DNA of 64,000 bases from Amblyomma americanum. Lineage: Eukaryota > Arthropoda > Arachnida > Ixodida > Ixodidae. The notes beneath the pieces were generated by a model that worked only from the letters and a program-made list of their open reading frames with translations, had not been told where the DNA came from and searched no databases. A program made the position numbers and the translations under genes. Positions 31,889 to 62,010 of this stretch are shown here, one piece after another. Position 1 is the first letter of the stretch. Every line of letters starts with the position of its first letter. Where the stretch lies: assembly GCF_052857255.1 (NCBI RefSeq), contig NC_135505.1, positions 141,582,343 through 141,646,342 on the forward strand. Reading direction: 5' to 3'.

Positions 31889-34800
31889 GAAAACAAAAGA
31901 ACAAAAAGTGATTAAGAAGTTTTTCAGTTAAAAACAGTTCCGAGAATCCTGTAAGACAGGAAAGCCAAAATGATGATGGCATCATTGTGATGACTAGTTA
32001 TAACAATAGCTGCACTAAGCGGTCTGTAATTATTTAATAAGGTGTGTACAGACACTACTGATGTGCACGCAATAGGAGAAGCTTATATGGGATGAACCCT
32101 TGGAGAGTTTATGGCGTGCAGACAAGGGTGTCCCTTACGTGGTTACCACAAGTACGTCGGAGGGTACTTTTTTCATAAGTTTGCTTCACTAACTATTTGT
32201 AAATTTATCAGCGTCAATATTCAGCAACCTGCTGCACGTATACTTCTTCGCATCGGAAGCCTCTCGCTCATTCACGCACGAACCGGCAATTGACAAACAC
32301 AGAGCTTCTACACCATCTACCAGAAAATGGGAGGTGGGAGGTATTCCCGATACTCTTCTTAGACTTCAGAACAGTCAGCGAATGTAAAGAAACTGGTCGC
32401 CGATGTACTCTCCAATGTGACGGCTACGCAGACGCATATCATATATTTCGTTTTTATACCTCTACGTACAAGCGAGCGGCTTCTTTTATTAATGCGAAAG
32501 CATTTTAGATGCCTCAGTTTCAAGGTCATCTCTGCAAAAAAAGTGTCCGCAAGAAGCGGCACCATGTGAAGTCGTGAGCAGACGAGTCGTGCAATGAAGA
32601 TGATGACATGACATCATTAATCAATTCTAAGTAACACACAAATTGGAATACCTAATCAATATTAATTAATGAAATTAGATAATGCAAATACAAATTAGTG
32701 TTAATGATGAAATCATATGTGTGACATATCAGATCACGTGACAATGTAATGTCACGTCAAACCTAGTCACATGACAACAATGTAATGTGCCAGCACACCT
32801 AGTCATGTGACAACGATCTAATGTCACGTCATACCAGGCCCCCTTCCACCCCCATTTCAAGGTCCATATGAATCCCACATTACTGCACATGCGCGCATGA
32901 CGCATTACAAAGAGTGCATACAACCCAGTGCACATTAATGACATTCGGATTGTCCAGCAGTTCTCACGTATGACATACTGCAACGATCATGCCTTTGACC
33001 CTCGAGATGTTGCTGATGATGATGATACTGATGATTATAGTGTATCTTTACGAGCCCGGGGATGTCTGATATACCACCACCAAATTAAAAGAAGTTAGCA
33101 GAATATTGACTAAACATTGCACATTACCCAGCAACAAGAAAATAATTCTGCGTGAAAACAGCAATGCGTGCAGCTAATAATTAAGTATGATGATGTTGAT
33201 GTTCCTTGGAGGTCAAGACCCTTCCTCGTTTCCGCCACTTCCTTCCAGGTGGCGATGGTAATGGTTTCGAAATCCTGGGAATTCTCCAATGACTTGGCAA
33301 GAATGGGTAGATACGTCTTCGAATACTGTGCTGACTATTGGAATCACACAGGTTAAAACAACTGGTCTACAGAGGGCAGCATGAACCATTATCTCCGTCA
33401 AGAGCACCAGGGCTCTCCGCTCAAATTTTGCCGCAGCGAAATCTTTTCCAAGCCCCACCCCAGGACCAAAAAAAGAAAAGAAAAACACCTAAATTCACAT
33501 ACATCTGGAAAGAATTCTGGTTACCATTCCGTCAACCAGAGACAAGCTGCTTTGAGTCAATCATTTGTTTTCCTTCAAAACTGAACCAATCTACGGTACG
33601 CCGCCATCATTGACGTTTTTTACCCGCGAGCATTCCGCGAAGCTGTTTAAGATGAACGATGTGTCTCTGCAAAATAGTTGAAGGAACGACAACGGTGTGG
33701 GTAGTGCCTGGTTTTCTGCAAAGCAGGCCGCCAACCTAACGGACACTATATGAGGAAAGAAAAAAAACGAAGAGAATGATTACAAACTTACAAACTAAGA
33801 TCGCACCCTAAAAACAGAAGCGAACAACAGTGTGCCCCATTAAATGCCATCTTAGGTTTGAAGCAGCGACTCAGCAGCACAGTGCCAGCATGTAATCAGT
33901 TGTATTCACACATCTTCATTAAAAAAAAGAAAGGAAATCACCTACCACATCACAATATATTAATTACAGTTTTGCATTTTTTTACCGCCCTAACACTGCT
34001 ATGCTGGTACGTTCACCCCGTGCTGCGCTGTTTCGGCATAACATGTGAATTTCCGAGAAGGACCAAGGAACAGGAGACCAAAGAGATTATTTGGAAGGAT
34101 ATAAAAGTGAAATTATATTATCGTCCGCTTGCATTACAGAACGGGAATATACAGGAGCAGTACGAGATTCGAAGAGGAAAACACCAATCAAAAGCTTCGA
34201 CGCGTATTATGCAGGTTTTATAGCTTTGTACTTCTCTCATCAAATCAGCATGTGTCCTTGTTAGGAACTACCTGAATCACATTCTCTCGCCTGTGCCAAC
34301 TGCTCCTGTTTCTGTTAAGTCACCGTGCATTGTACACCAGGATCCCTTTTACCCGACTGCAAGGCAAGGGCTGTGACGTCAGTGGCGGCAGCGAGCATGA
34401 ACACGGAGCAATCTTGCTTTGGGCCATCTGCAGTGTGACGAATTTATTGCGTGCTTGTTGGACTGAACATATTCGTTTGCGGCATCAGACAAAGCTACCA
34501 CAGGTATCCATGGCAAAGCAGCGCGGAAAAACACGAGGATGGAACAAACGCGCTGTTTTACCACGGATAGTAGTAACCAACTTGCCCAGCTTTCCGTACT
34601 TCTACCATGGGTCAAAGTGAGTTATGTGCTTTGCGCGCACCCGGGAGTTAGCTACGGCTGCTACGCCAGCGGGATAAGGCGGAGGGAGGGTGGTGTACCG
34701 TGACAGCAGCACTCCTTCCAGGAAGACTAGAGGTGTGCGCCTTCCTGTAGGCTTGGGCTGAACGGACATTAAGGTGCACCACCAAAAGGTAAGAGCGGAT

Positions 34801-34916
34801 TGCAGCATCCAGACGTCGAAACGGGAAACCGAACACCAAGCGTTATTGCATGCATACTTCGGCGGCGCGCTCCAAATCCACTTCGGAAGCGGTGCTCTTC
34901 GGAACTGCAAAAAGTC
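31889..34916. other. Intergenic, about 3 kb, no gene recognised
   Basis: This is mixed-composition DNA with a degenerate tandem repeat at 32733-32845. A frame at 34602-34910 on the minus strand (SRFDVWMLQSALTFWWCTL) has no domain I recognise and is probably repeat-derived. No splice-consistent host exons were seen. Confidence 0.4.
32733..32845 (+). repeat. Degenerate tandem repeat, about 38-43-bp unit, three copies
   Basis: Units share (CACGTGACA or CACATGACA)ACAATGTAATGT and end with CCTAGTCA-like sequence. Copies begin near 32735, 32768 and 32805. Confidence 0.6.
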
Positions 34917-35092
34917 TCGACCTCAAAATTTTGACCTCACTGAATGACAACCTCACTCAACCTCAAACTCGTACGTGAGGTTGAGGTCTGATTTGCTGAC
35001 CTCACTCACAAAATCTCAAGCCGTTGCCGACCTCACCTCACGTTACGAAGTTGAGATCATTATGAGATTGAGGTCGACCTCATGAGGTTGCC
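34917..35092. repeat. Dispersed GAGGTTGAGGTC/GACCTCACTCAACC repeat block B
   Basis: This is a second cluster of the same motif in both orientations, for example GACAACCTCACTCAACCTCA and GTGAGGTTGAGGTC. Blocks A and B are 3 kb apart. Confidence 0.75.
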
Positions 35093-35099
35093 TACCTGT

Positions 35100-35600
35100 G
35101 TTGGCCACACAAGGTTAACCCTCGCCGCCAGGAAAAAAAAAAAGAAAATCTAAGAAGTGAACAGAAGTCGGGAGAGTTGTAAGAAAGAGATAGGAAAGTG
35201 AAAGACAGAGGGGAGGACAGGAAAAGGCGACTGTCGATTTCCCCCGGTCGGGTCAGGCCGGAGGTGCCGTCTACAGGAAGCTGGGGCCAAAGTGGTGTGT
35301 TGCCTCCGCCGAGAGGCCTTAAAGGTCCAAACGCTCGGCATTGGCTCAATCACCAAGATCCCCTTTTCCCCGCCCATGGCGATGCCATGGACGGCTAAGC
35401 GCGGGTCCGTGGTGATGCACTGCTCGCCATAATCCCCTTGCGGGGATGTGTCTGCGGATGCTCAGGAACCCGTGGTGTCGCAACTCACCAACATCTGCAT
35501 GAAGCAGATGCTCCTGCGGGGATTTTTCCAAAAGTTCTGTGCACCTAACTCTGGAGCTTTTTTTGTTTGGAGTTACAACTAACAAGCCACAGTTCGATGC
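35100..35600. repeat. Probable high-copy tick repeat
   Basis: The segment AGGGGAGGACAGGAAAAGGC ... GATTTCCCCCGGTCGG ... GAGGCCTTAAAGGTCC has the look of a dispersed repeat. I recall similar text in tick transcripts but cannot verify this here. No coding potential is convincing. Confidence 0.4.
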
Positions 35601-35644
35601 CTTACATTATGCAGTGCCTCTGGCACTTCTTGAGGAAATTATTT

Positions 35645-35650
35645 TTTATT
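35645..35650 (-). terminator. Candidate SEL1L polyadenylation signal
   Basis: TTTATT on the plus strand reads AATAAA on the minus strand, about 760 nt downstream of the SEL1L stop. It is the first canonical hexamer I noticed. Whether the transcript ends here is inference. Confidence 0.3.
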
Positions 35651-36406
35651 TAAAACACTGAAATTTGGTCATTTTTTTCGTGGTATGGAAAGAGTTAAGG
35701 ATCTGACTTGTCAGTCTCCAATTACACTTGCACTGCATTGATAGGGATATTAAAAGTGTGGTCTACACCCCATTAAATGGCTTACCCATCCTCGTCATCC
35801 ACAATCACTGATCATCACCATCATCGCTGGTTGCTCGCCAGGATAAAATGCTTTCTGCAGAAGAATGCAGCTGATGTGAATCAGTGTGCAAGCTTCTCAA
35901 GCTGGGAAGTTGGAGCCTGAGAGAGCTCGCTTGTTCACAGCAGTTTCTGTACAAAAAAAGACGAGCAGAAAGACATCCACGACACATCACAACTAGAATT
36001 TAACTATTGTCTGTGTTTTTAATCTCGCAACTTCTTGAAACAACAAGGCAATTCTGCCTGTGCAAATAAAAGGGGAGGCCAAAAGAGAAGGGAAAAAAAA
36101 TAAAAAAAGAGAAAAACAGAATTTAACACCCTCCCAACACCTGCGCTCACAAATCCTATTGTCTGCTCCTTTGTTGCGAATCTTGCACCACGACCACGGG
36201 CAATTTCCACTACAACCGTGTAAAGAGAGTCCTCTTCTTGACGAACGCAGGCGCACACAGGTTGAGCTTTGAAGGGAACACCCCCGTACGACTAGCAGCA
36301 GTTTGTTGGTTTCACAGTTCGAGAAAACACGTGGCATCACAAGAGCGGTGGTGGTGGCGCTTGCAGCCGGAAGAGTCTTTTGCCCGCCGTCTTCACCAGA
36401 GACCGC

Positions 36407-54715
<18,309 letters not shown>

Positions 54716-55453
54716 TTTGCCCGGCTTTGGTCGCTAACAATGCATCTGCAATGGAGACAGCATGCGTCAGAATGTGCCAGACCAACAGCACTCTTAAAGG
54801 GACACTTAAGAGGCCGGAGATGGGTGGCACACACAAAGCACCACAAGAAAAAGAAGAAAATGAAGGACAAGAAAAATGCAGCACTGAAACACAACTCCCA
54901 GTTTACTGCAAAACTTAGCTGTTTAAGTACAAATCCACCACAAAAGAAGAAGAAAGGAATGAGCAAATAGGAAATAATGATAAACTAAATGATGAAATGA
55001 AAATTACGGAGGGGACTTAAGAATACTTACGTGTTTTGAAGGCTAAAGCATTAAATTTTTAATTTATATTTTCCTTCCTTTCTAATCACAAACCTACTAA
55101 TTAGCATAGAGTCGCAAGGCAATGCATACACTAGGTTCACCTTTATTTGTCAAAAAACAACATGGTTTTTTGTGCCCTATGGGTTGAATGCTTGCATCAC
55201 AATCTGGAAGTCCTTTTTCCAATTCTCCGCACCTTCGGAAGAAATTTCTTTCCTTGCTGATGATGTCATTGTTTTGTGGACCATTTTTCCTGGATGCCGA
55301 CGTCGCCGCCGGGTTTCGTAGGTAATGATCCATATAAGGCTGTCGCCTTAATGAAAGCCTACATAACAAATTCAATGAATTAAAAGAAGTAACCTAGTAG
55401 TTCACATGACTTTAGGCACGGTATAATATGATATGTAAACCAGCACACAAGCT

Positions 55454-55649
55454 ACGGGAGACGCCCCAGTTGAGGGCTCCAGATTAATTTCGATCACCTG
55501 GGGTCCATTAACGTGCACTGACATTGTACAGTACACGGGCACCTTTTGCATTTTGCCTCCACTGAAGTACACCCGCCAGACCCGGGATTAATTACAGTGA
55601 ACTCGGGCTCCGTAGGCAAACATCACAGCTACTAAGCCACTGCAGCGGG
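55454..55649 (-). repeat. Decayed Ruka-like SINE
   Basis: GAGGGCTCCAGATTAATTTC, CACCTGGGGTCCATTAACG and GTGCACTGACATTG match the SINE body. The tRNA-like head (plus strand GCTACTAAGCCACTGCAGCG) is still visible but the B-box is damaged. Confidence 0.7.
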
Positions 55650-56293
55650 TCACATGCTATTAGGCGCTGAGCTGACAAAGAAACGTTTGATTCTTCCTTC
55701 ACCCTTGTTCTCAAATTGCAATGTATGCCATCAAAAAGACAGGAAATCAGCGCTTGTCTTTGTACTCTTCCTACGTCCCTGTCTTTTTTGTGTTGTATAC
55801 AATCATGGATTACCAACTCGCCCACGCATCTGTTTTAGCCACTATGAAACACCAACTTGCGGACTGCGATTACGGCTGGTGGATTAGAACCTATCAGAGC
55901 GCATTGCAGTGCTCCAACACTTTCGTTTGCCAAAAAAGAAATGCAAATTTCTAGGGATAGAGAAAACTGCCGATTACGCTATTGGCATTGATGTAGTAAT
56001 TTTTGACACACTGGCCTGAACATGCTGACTTTATTCTTAACTTCTGAGTTCTGTATCTCTGCCTAAGCCAACATTATCAAGTCCATCGGGACACACATGT
56101 TGTATTGCATAAAATACCGTTTAAACATCCCCTGTTAAAGCTTACACTGGAATGACAGACAACATCACCATCTGCGTTTAAAACACGGAATGAACCTTAG
56201 CATTTATGAAAACTCTCCAAAGCTTCTACAGGATTCAACCATATATGTATTACATGATGCACATGCATTCATGGTGTTTTCTCCATGCTGAGC

Positions 56294-56527
56294 AGCCATC
56301 GCGGTGGCTCAGTGGTTATGGCGCTCTGCTGCTGACTTGAAAGACGCAGCTTCGAACCTGGCCCCGCTGGTCACATTTCGATGGAGGCGAAATGCTAGAG
56401 GCCCTTGTATTGCTTGATGGCAGTCACGCTAAAGTACACCAGGTGGTCGAAATTATCCGCAGCCCTTCACTACGGCATCCCTCATAGCCTCAGTCACTTT
56501 TGAGACATTAAACCCCTAAAAACCATC
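56294..56527 (+). repeat. Ruka-like SINE, plus orientation
   Basis: The head has an A-box, GTGGCTCAGTGGTTATGGCG, and a B-box-like CTTCGAACCTGG. The body carries CACCAGGTGGTCGAAATTA and CACTACGGCATCC, ending TGAGACATTAAACCCC. Confidence 0.8.
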
Positions 56528-58523
56528 AGTGCTGAGCATACGTGGCCACTCACTGCATTTCTTTTTGTCTTTGTCTGCATAATACGCTACCATTAATGCT
56601 GCTTCGTAAAGAGGAAGTCAGGATCTCTCAAGCTGTTTATACGGACTTACTACAACACCTTGTTGCAAAATAAACCTTCAAACCGTCTATAGACTATACT
56701 AATTTTGGCCCATTTTAAATGCCTGAATGTCAACATGAACACATGTTCAGTGCTGCATTTCGTCCCCTTAATGCAAAGAGACTTCTGCAACATGCGATGA
56801 CTAAACAGGGGCACTTAACAGCCCTGTAAATGATGATGATAAGTCTACACCAGACTATTCTGCTGCTTGCAAACTGACTAAAAAGACAAATCTACAAGTG
56901 GAAAGTCAATTTTTCATTTCAATAGCCTCGTTTTAAGCGTAGCGCCATCGATTGGCCTGTTGACAAGGGTGTCTGTAGAAACATCATGATTGCATCCAGT
57001 GACTGACACTGCCAGAAGCACCTCAGAAATTCTGCCTGCTATTAGCAAAGTTGTCATTTGCAATGCAACACTGCACAGCAACAGTGCGGGTGAAAAAACA
57101 AAGGCAGATCATACTAGAGGTCCCTAACAAAACCTAGGAACTCTTGTGACTGCAGATGCCACAAAATAGCAATTAGAAACCCTGTGTAGCGCATATGAAT
57201 TAGAACCTTCGAAAGAGGAAATGGCAATAAACGAAGAACCTAGGAAGTACCCCACAACTTGCATATTCCAGCAAGCTAAGACGTGTGCAAAATAACATCA
57301 AGCAGCTCGGGAAATGAAAAAAAATGAACAGCACGAAATGGAAGGCTTCTCACATTTGATTCCACCACAAAGATTGCTTTTAAAGAAGAAAATATGCCTG
57401 TAAATGCCCTGCCTTCTCGCTGTCAATAGGTTTTACAAGAATGAAGTGAAAAGACCATGCTCAACACAGTTGTGGGAGACAGCTGCAAATGCCTGCCTGC
57501 AGAAGAGGAAATAGTTGTGGTATAAAGCTACTGCACATTCTTCCTACAGCCCAAAAACAAGCTTCTCCGAGGGTAGTGAAAAGGTCTACATGGGCACAAT
57601 TTCTACAACCACCGCCAAGACCACGTCTCTTAAGGAATTTTTGACGAAAATCCCGCCACTTTGTAGGGTAAATTCATACTGCGACCTAGCTTGTGATGTC
57701 AAATTGGGACTCTGGCGTAATTAGATGCGCGATCAGTTATCTCACTCCATTCCACGCGAGTACCCGCCAAAGCTCACAACACTCACACATGGATGATAGC
57801 GATCAAATGCCACGTCCAAGTTCACATAGCACTACTCTTATGCATTCTGCTGTAGACGATGTCTATATCTGCATCTTGGCTGTTTTCCGATGTCTGGTCA
57901 GGAAAAACAAAGATAGCACCGGCGGCTTGAAACAAATAAGACGCGACCTTCACAGAAAACAGGTTATGTGCGCTCGCATCTCTCGAGATTGTCGTTTGTC
58001 GCGGGCAGACAGACTAGAGTTTGGCTTTGTGTCTCGAAAGACATGCTTTTGCAGTGCACGGCTTTTCAAGCAAGAGATCTGTACGAAGATGCAGCATCGG
58101 GGGTCACTTTGAAGAAGCTAAGGCCTGCGAAAGACCACGTCGCTTAAAACGACGTGTCCTTAGGAGAAAAGAGCTCCTAGCCCAGACCCGCATCACGGCA
58201 ATGCCCGTAAATCGACTGACGCCGGCGGAAAACGCCCCCGTACATCGATAACACAGGGTCAGTTTCAAACTCAGCAGTTCATCGGTAACCAGGGACTGAC
58301 CACGAAGCGATGAGAAAAACAAGAGAAAAACGACCTCCAAAACTGCGCAAGTTCCAAGCGGCGTCGGGGACGCCAGTAGACACAGATAGGGCGCGACGTT
58401 TACGCATTTGACCGGCAGACGTCAACGCCGGTGGCTGACGTCTCGCAAGGGCGCGCGACAGAAGCAAACGCGCACTGCTGCGTAAAGGTAAAACCGAAAC
58501 GTTGATCGCCGATTTCCCCTCAC

Positions 58524-58750
58524 CTGATCGATTTCACGCTTGTGCTGATGCGCCGAAGGGGGCTTGGTCCGTCCGCGGACGACGCCAGCTGTCCGTCGCT
58601 GTGACGATCATTCCGGGCGGACGCTGCGCGCCATCGCGGCTTCGCTGCGGGGATTTGGGATTTATCGGGCGCACACGGAGGTGGGCTCAAGCCTGGGCTT
58701 CTCGTGCGCGACGATTCCTGCGATGCCACGTAAAGCAAGAGCACATTGCA
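58524..58750 (-). promoter_or_regulatory. Candidate SEL1L promoter and 5' noncoding exon
   Basis: This is a CpG-rich block on the minus strand ending in ATCAG/GTGAGG, a strong donor at 58524/58523. It lies 3.8 kb upstream of the acceptor at 54746 that precedes the SEL1L start. Joining them would give a conventional noncoding first exon. The transcription start is not visible, and the upper limit is set where CpG density falls. Confidence 0.4.
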
Positions 58751-58870
58751 GTTGACTACAAGTCGATGTCCATTGGTCCTTTTTAGGCTTGACAGCTGTG
58801 GGTGTTATTCATTATTCTTGTGGTGCGCTAGGTGGCGCTAGCAAATGTACGGCTTTATTCATACTAAAGT

Positions 58871-59149
58871 ATTATTATTTCTTTTTTTATTATTGGTTTT
58901 TGGGGAAAGGAAATGGCGCAGTACCTGTCTCATATATCGTTGGACACCTGAACCGCGCCGTAAGGGAAGGGATAAAGGAGGGAGTGAAAGAAGAAAGAGG
59001 TGCCGTAGTGGAGGGCTCCGAAATATTTTCGACCACCTGGGGATCTTTAACGTGCACTGACATCGCACAGCACACGGGCGCCTTAGCGTTCTTCCTCCAT
59101 AAAAACGCAGCCGCCGCGGTCGGGTTCGAACCCGGGAACTCCGGACCAT
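58871..59149 (-). repeat. Ruka-like SINE, head truncated
   Basis: The body (GTGCCGTAGTGGAGGGCTCC, CACCTGGGGATCTTTAACG) and the B-box GGGTTCGAACCCG are well preserved. The A-box side is missing, and the next SINE fragment follows directly. Confidence 0.85.
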
Positions 59150-59202
59150 TAGTGATAATTGGTTTCTTGGGGAAAGGAAATGGCGCAGTATCTGCCTCAT
59201 GA
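59150..59202 (-). repeat. 3' end of another SINE copy
   Basis: TGATAATTGGTTTCTTGGGG and GAAATGGCGCAGTATCTG equal the 3' end of the neighbouring SINE in the same orientation, truncated at about 59202. Confidence 0.8.
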
Positions 59203-59640
59203 TTCGATAAGACCAGCGCGGAAACAGACAGGGACACGAGAAGAAAAAACACTGACGACAGGACGAGCGCTGACTAACAACTCTTTATTGTCGAGGAACA
59301 CCCAGCACAATATATGCCAAAACACCACGTGACAGTCAGGGGGCCAAAGATTACAACCTAATCCACAGTCATCAAGGGGCGGCCAACACATGCTTGAACC
59401 AGAAGGAAAAACCACAAAAAGTGAAAAAAAGGGGTGAAACTTTATGAAGTGAGCATATCAAAAGTACTTTAACCAGCAAAACACCAAGGAAAAAAAACAC
59501 AAGTGCCAAACAACATCGTGTCCAAAGGGCGGTGTCAAGAACACTTTAACAACAAAAAGCGAGCCTGAAAGGGCCCAAGCAAGCGAAGCAAAAGCAGTGT
59601 CAGAAATCTAAAAACAGATAAAACGTCATGCAACCCTACA
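59203..59640 (-). repeat. Possible Penelope-like or other retroelement noncoding segment
   Basis: On the minus strand there is CGACAATAAAGAGTTGTTAG (polyadenylation-like AATAAA near 59285) followed by GTGTCCCTGTCTGTTTCCGC. I believe this resembles noncoding parts of tick retroelements but cannot verify the family. Confidence 0.3.
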
Positions 59641-59642
59641 GA

Positions 59643-59882
59643 TGCGGACACCTGAACCGCGCAGTAAGGGAAGGGATAAAAGAGGGAGTCAAAGAAGAAA
59701 GAGGTGCCGTAGTGGAGAGCTCCGGAATAATTTCGACCACTTGGGGATCTTTAACGTGCACTGACATCGCACAGCACACGGGCACCTTAGCGTTTTGCCT
59801 CCATAAAAGCGCAGCAGCCGCGGTCGGGTTCGAACCCGGAACTCCGGATCGGCAGCCGAGCGCCCTTACCCCTGAGCCACCG
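59643..59882 (-). repeat. Ruka-like SINE lacking its 3' tail
   Basis: The body and tRNA-like head are complete (B-box GGGTTCGAACCCG, head GGCTCAGGGGTAAGGGCG on the minus strand). The TTA-type tail is missing. Confidence 0.85.
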
Positions 59883-59883
59883 A

Positions 59884-60062
59884 CAAAGTCGTCTCCGCCG
59901 TGAACGGAACGGGACATCTCAGTAACGCCACTCTGTGTTCCTGAAAAAAAAAACCTACTGTCCCGCACCAAGTAGCTCATCGCCCCACGAAGCTTCGAGC
60001 GCCCATGGTGGCTGAGGTGGAGTGCCGCCAGCTTTCCCTCTAGTTAATAGTAAGAAACTCTA
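59884..60062. repeat. Terminal segment of an unknown DNA element
   Basis: The segment ends in AGTAAGAAACTCTATG, identical to an arm of the 7634-7673 palindrome. LINE sequence of the 17.5-kb family starts on the very next base, so this is an element end inserted in the LINE. The other end is not visible. Confidence 0.5.
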
Positions 60063-60918
60063 TGGTGATAGTCTGACTTTCGGCAGTGAGGTCCTGTGCA
60101 TGAGATCAGAGGTTCAAGTAAGGTTAGAAATTGAGCAGCAAGCGGTAGATAGGCTTACCTTGGGAGCATATGGAAATGCGGCAAAACGGGGCACAAGGTG
60201 ACATGGGATGGACATCATTCGAGGGCACGGAAGCTAGCAGCAAGATAGAATTTGAGAAGCGACTGAGAGAAATGGGGAAAAAGCTAGGAAGGTTTTAAAT
60301 TAATTGTACAGGATTGTCGACACAAAATGGAGAAAGCGAAAAAAACTGTCTAGCAAATATTTGGACAGCAGTGGGGAGGCAAACAAGGAATTATTGGTTA
60401 AGAAGAAATAGAAAGGAGCCAATGGAAAATAAAAATAGGGATGCAGATGAAATCAGCACTGGGAACATACAGCACATTCAAACAACCAAAGAAAATATCT
60501 GTGATAATCCAAGGTAAAACTGTTGTTTGAATCCAGGACAAAAGTATGTGAACTAAGACACACTAAGTCAAGTAAGAAGAGATAGACACATTATGTGGAT
60601 AGGAGTAAACGGCTGAACACCTCAGACGCTTCTGTAAACGGCTTCATCCTACAGTTCAAAGCATTCAGTCTCAAGGACACTAGAGGAAAAATAGACTTCA
60701 TAGAAATAACCAACTGAAGGTTATCTGACTGGTGGCTAAAATCAAGGCAAGAGTGAAATTTCATCCGCACCCTGAATGAGGTGATGGAATGGCTCGCGCT
60801 AAAGGTGACGAAGAACGTTTCCTGCCTCCAGTTTAAGTACAAAATATTTTAACAGTCACGGGTAGGTGCAGTGAGCCACCACCCAATTTAAAGAATTCAG
60901 CTTTATCTATCCATACGG
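60063..60918 (+). pseudogene. Second, decayed copy of the 17.5-kb LINE (3' part)
   Basis: The sequence parallels 19396-20240. For example GAGGTCCTGTGCATGAGATC corresponds to the stretch at 19426, and GGCTGAACACCTCAGACGCT to the Cys/His motif region. It ends with GAGCCACCACCCAATTTAAA and a short TATCCAT tail. It has many stops, small deletions and an insertion of about 85 bp at about 60768-60850. Confidence 0.85.
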
Positions 60919-62010
60919 GCACCAGGCTCAATAATTTGTTGCATCAGCATGCTAACAATGTGTGAAGTGTACTGCCTACACCCCACATCACTCTTAAAGG
61001 GACTGGACACATTTCTTATTGTGTAAATACTGTGTATACTACTCCTCCCCCTATCCTCTCTTCCTGCCCCCTCACCTCTTTCATTTCATTTCTCCATTCT
61101 GCCTGCTATCCTTTATTTCCGCTGCCCCAGCTCAGGTGCTTCAGTATGGATGGCAGATGACAGATGACGGGGCTAGCAAAAATCTTTTCCTTCCTTTTTA
61201 CTGTTATTTTAATAAAAGTCACTACCATTACCACCATATTCCAGTGCAACAGATCTGTAGAGGTGGTCTTTTTAGGTGTCAGAGTCAGATTTGAAAGCTC
61301 TGCGTGGACCCTGTAATTTAAAAATAATTTTTAAAAATACCTGCTTGTTGCAAATGGGTGAGTCTGGCTCACCCACACTGCCCATTGACGTCAGCGGGGT
61401 GGGGGACGCAGCAGTGAGGTGTTGCTTTAATCGGTTTCGAGTTATTGCGAGCAGTTATATTTAGAAAATTTTAAATTAGAGTCTATGCAGAGCTTTCAAA
61501 TTAAACTCGGATATCCACAAAGACCACTAATTTATTCTTGCACTAGAATATGCCCATTGCAATAATTTTAGGGTCCCTTTGATGAAGCCACACTTACGGC
61601 CACTGCTCTCCTGCATTTTTACACTGAGGAAGTGCGTTGCTCATGCCGTTTTGTGAGGATCGATGAGGAGGCAACAACAGTCCCATTACATTGCAATTCA
61701 AACAAGAAGATAGTTATCTGCGCAGTAGAGACTGAGTAAAGAAATGTAACGGGTAAGAATACTATGGTCAATGGAAGAAGACGGAACTGTTCTACAACTT
61801 CGCAAAACAAACTGGCATGAAACTTTACTTGCAGTATATTACAAAATATATCGTGTATCAAATATCAACGTGTATATCACCCGTGTGCACTTTCTTTTTA
61901 GCACTGATCGAAACAATGTAACGCACAAACTTAAGGCTGCAAATATTCGACCACCTTTCACAGCACGTAATCCTACTAGCCAGCGTGCCTTTCAGTCACG
62001 CCCAACGTCG
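60919..62010. other. Intergenic, no feature recognised
   Basis: The stretch includes pyrimidine-rich sequence at 61040-61130. No domain-bearing frames were seen. Confidence 0.4.

Larger units (their letters stand above)
54746..58523. other. Probable SEL1L 5'UTR intron and upstream DNA
   Basis: No coding gene was recognised. Two decayed SINEs lie at 55454-55649 and 56294-56527. The region becomes CpG-rich from about 58100. Confidence 0.45.

Noticed and set aside
34602..34910. 102-codon minus-strand frame with Trp-rich text
   Set aside because: No domain, no splice partners, and a repeat-like environment. Not supported as a gene.
54872..55030. Continuation of the SEL1L reading frame upstream of the ATG
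   Set aside because: A splice acceptor lies at 54746 and the upstream frames are low-complexity Phe/Ser text from AG-rich intron DNA.
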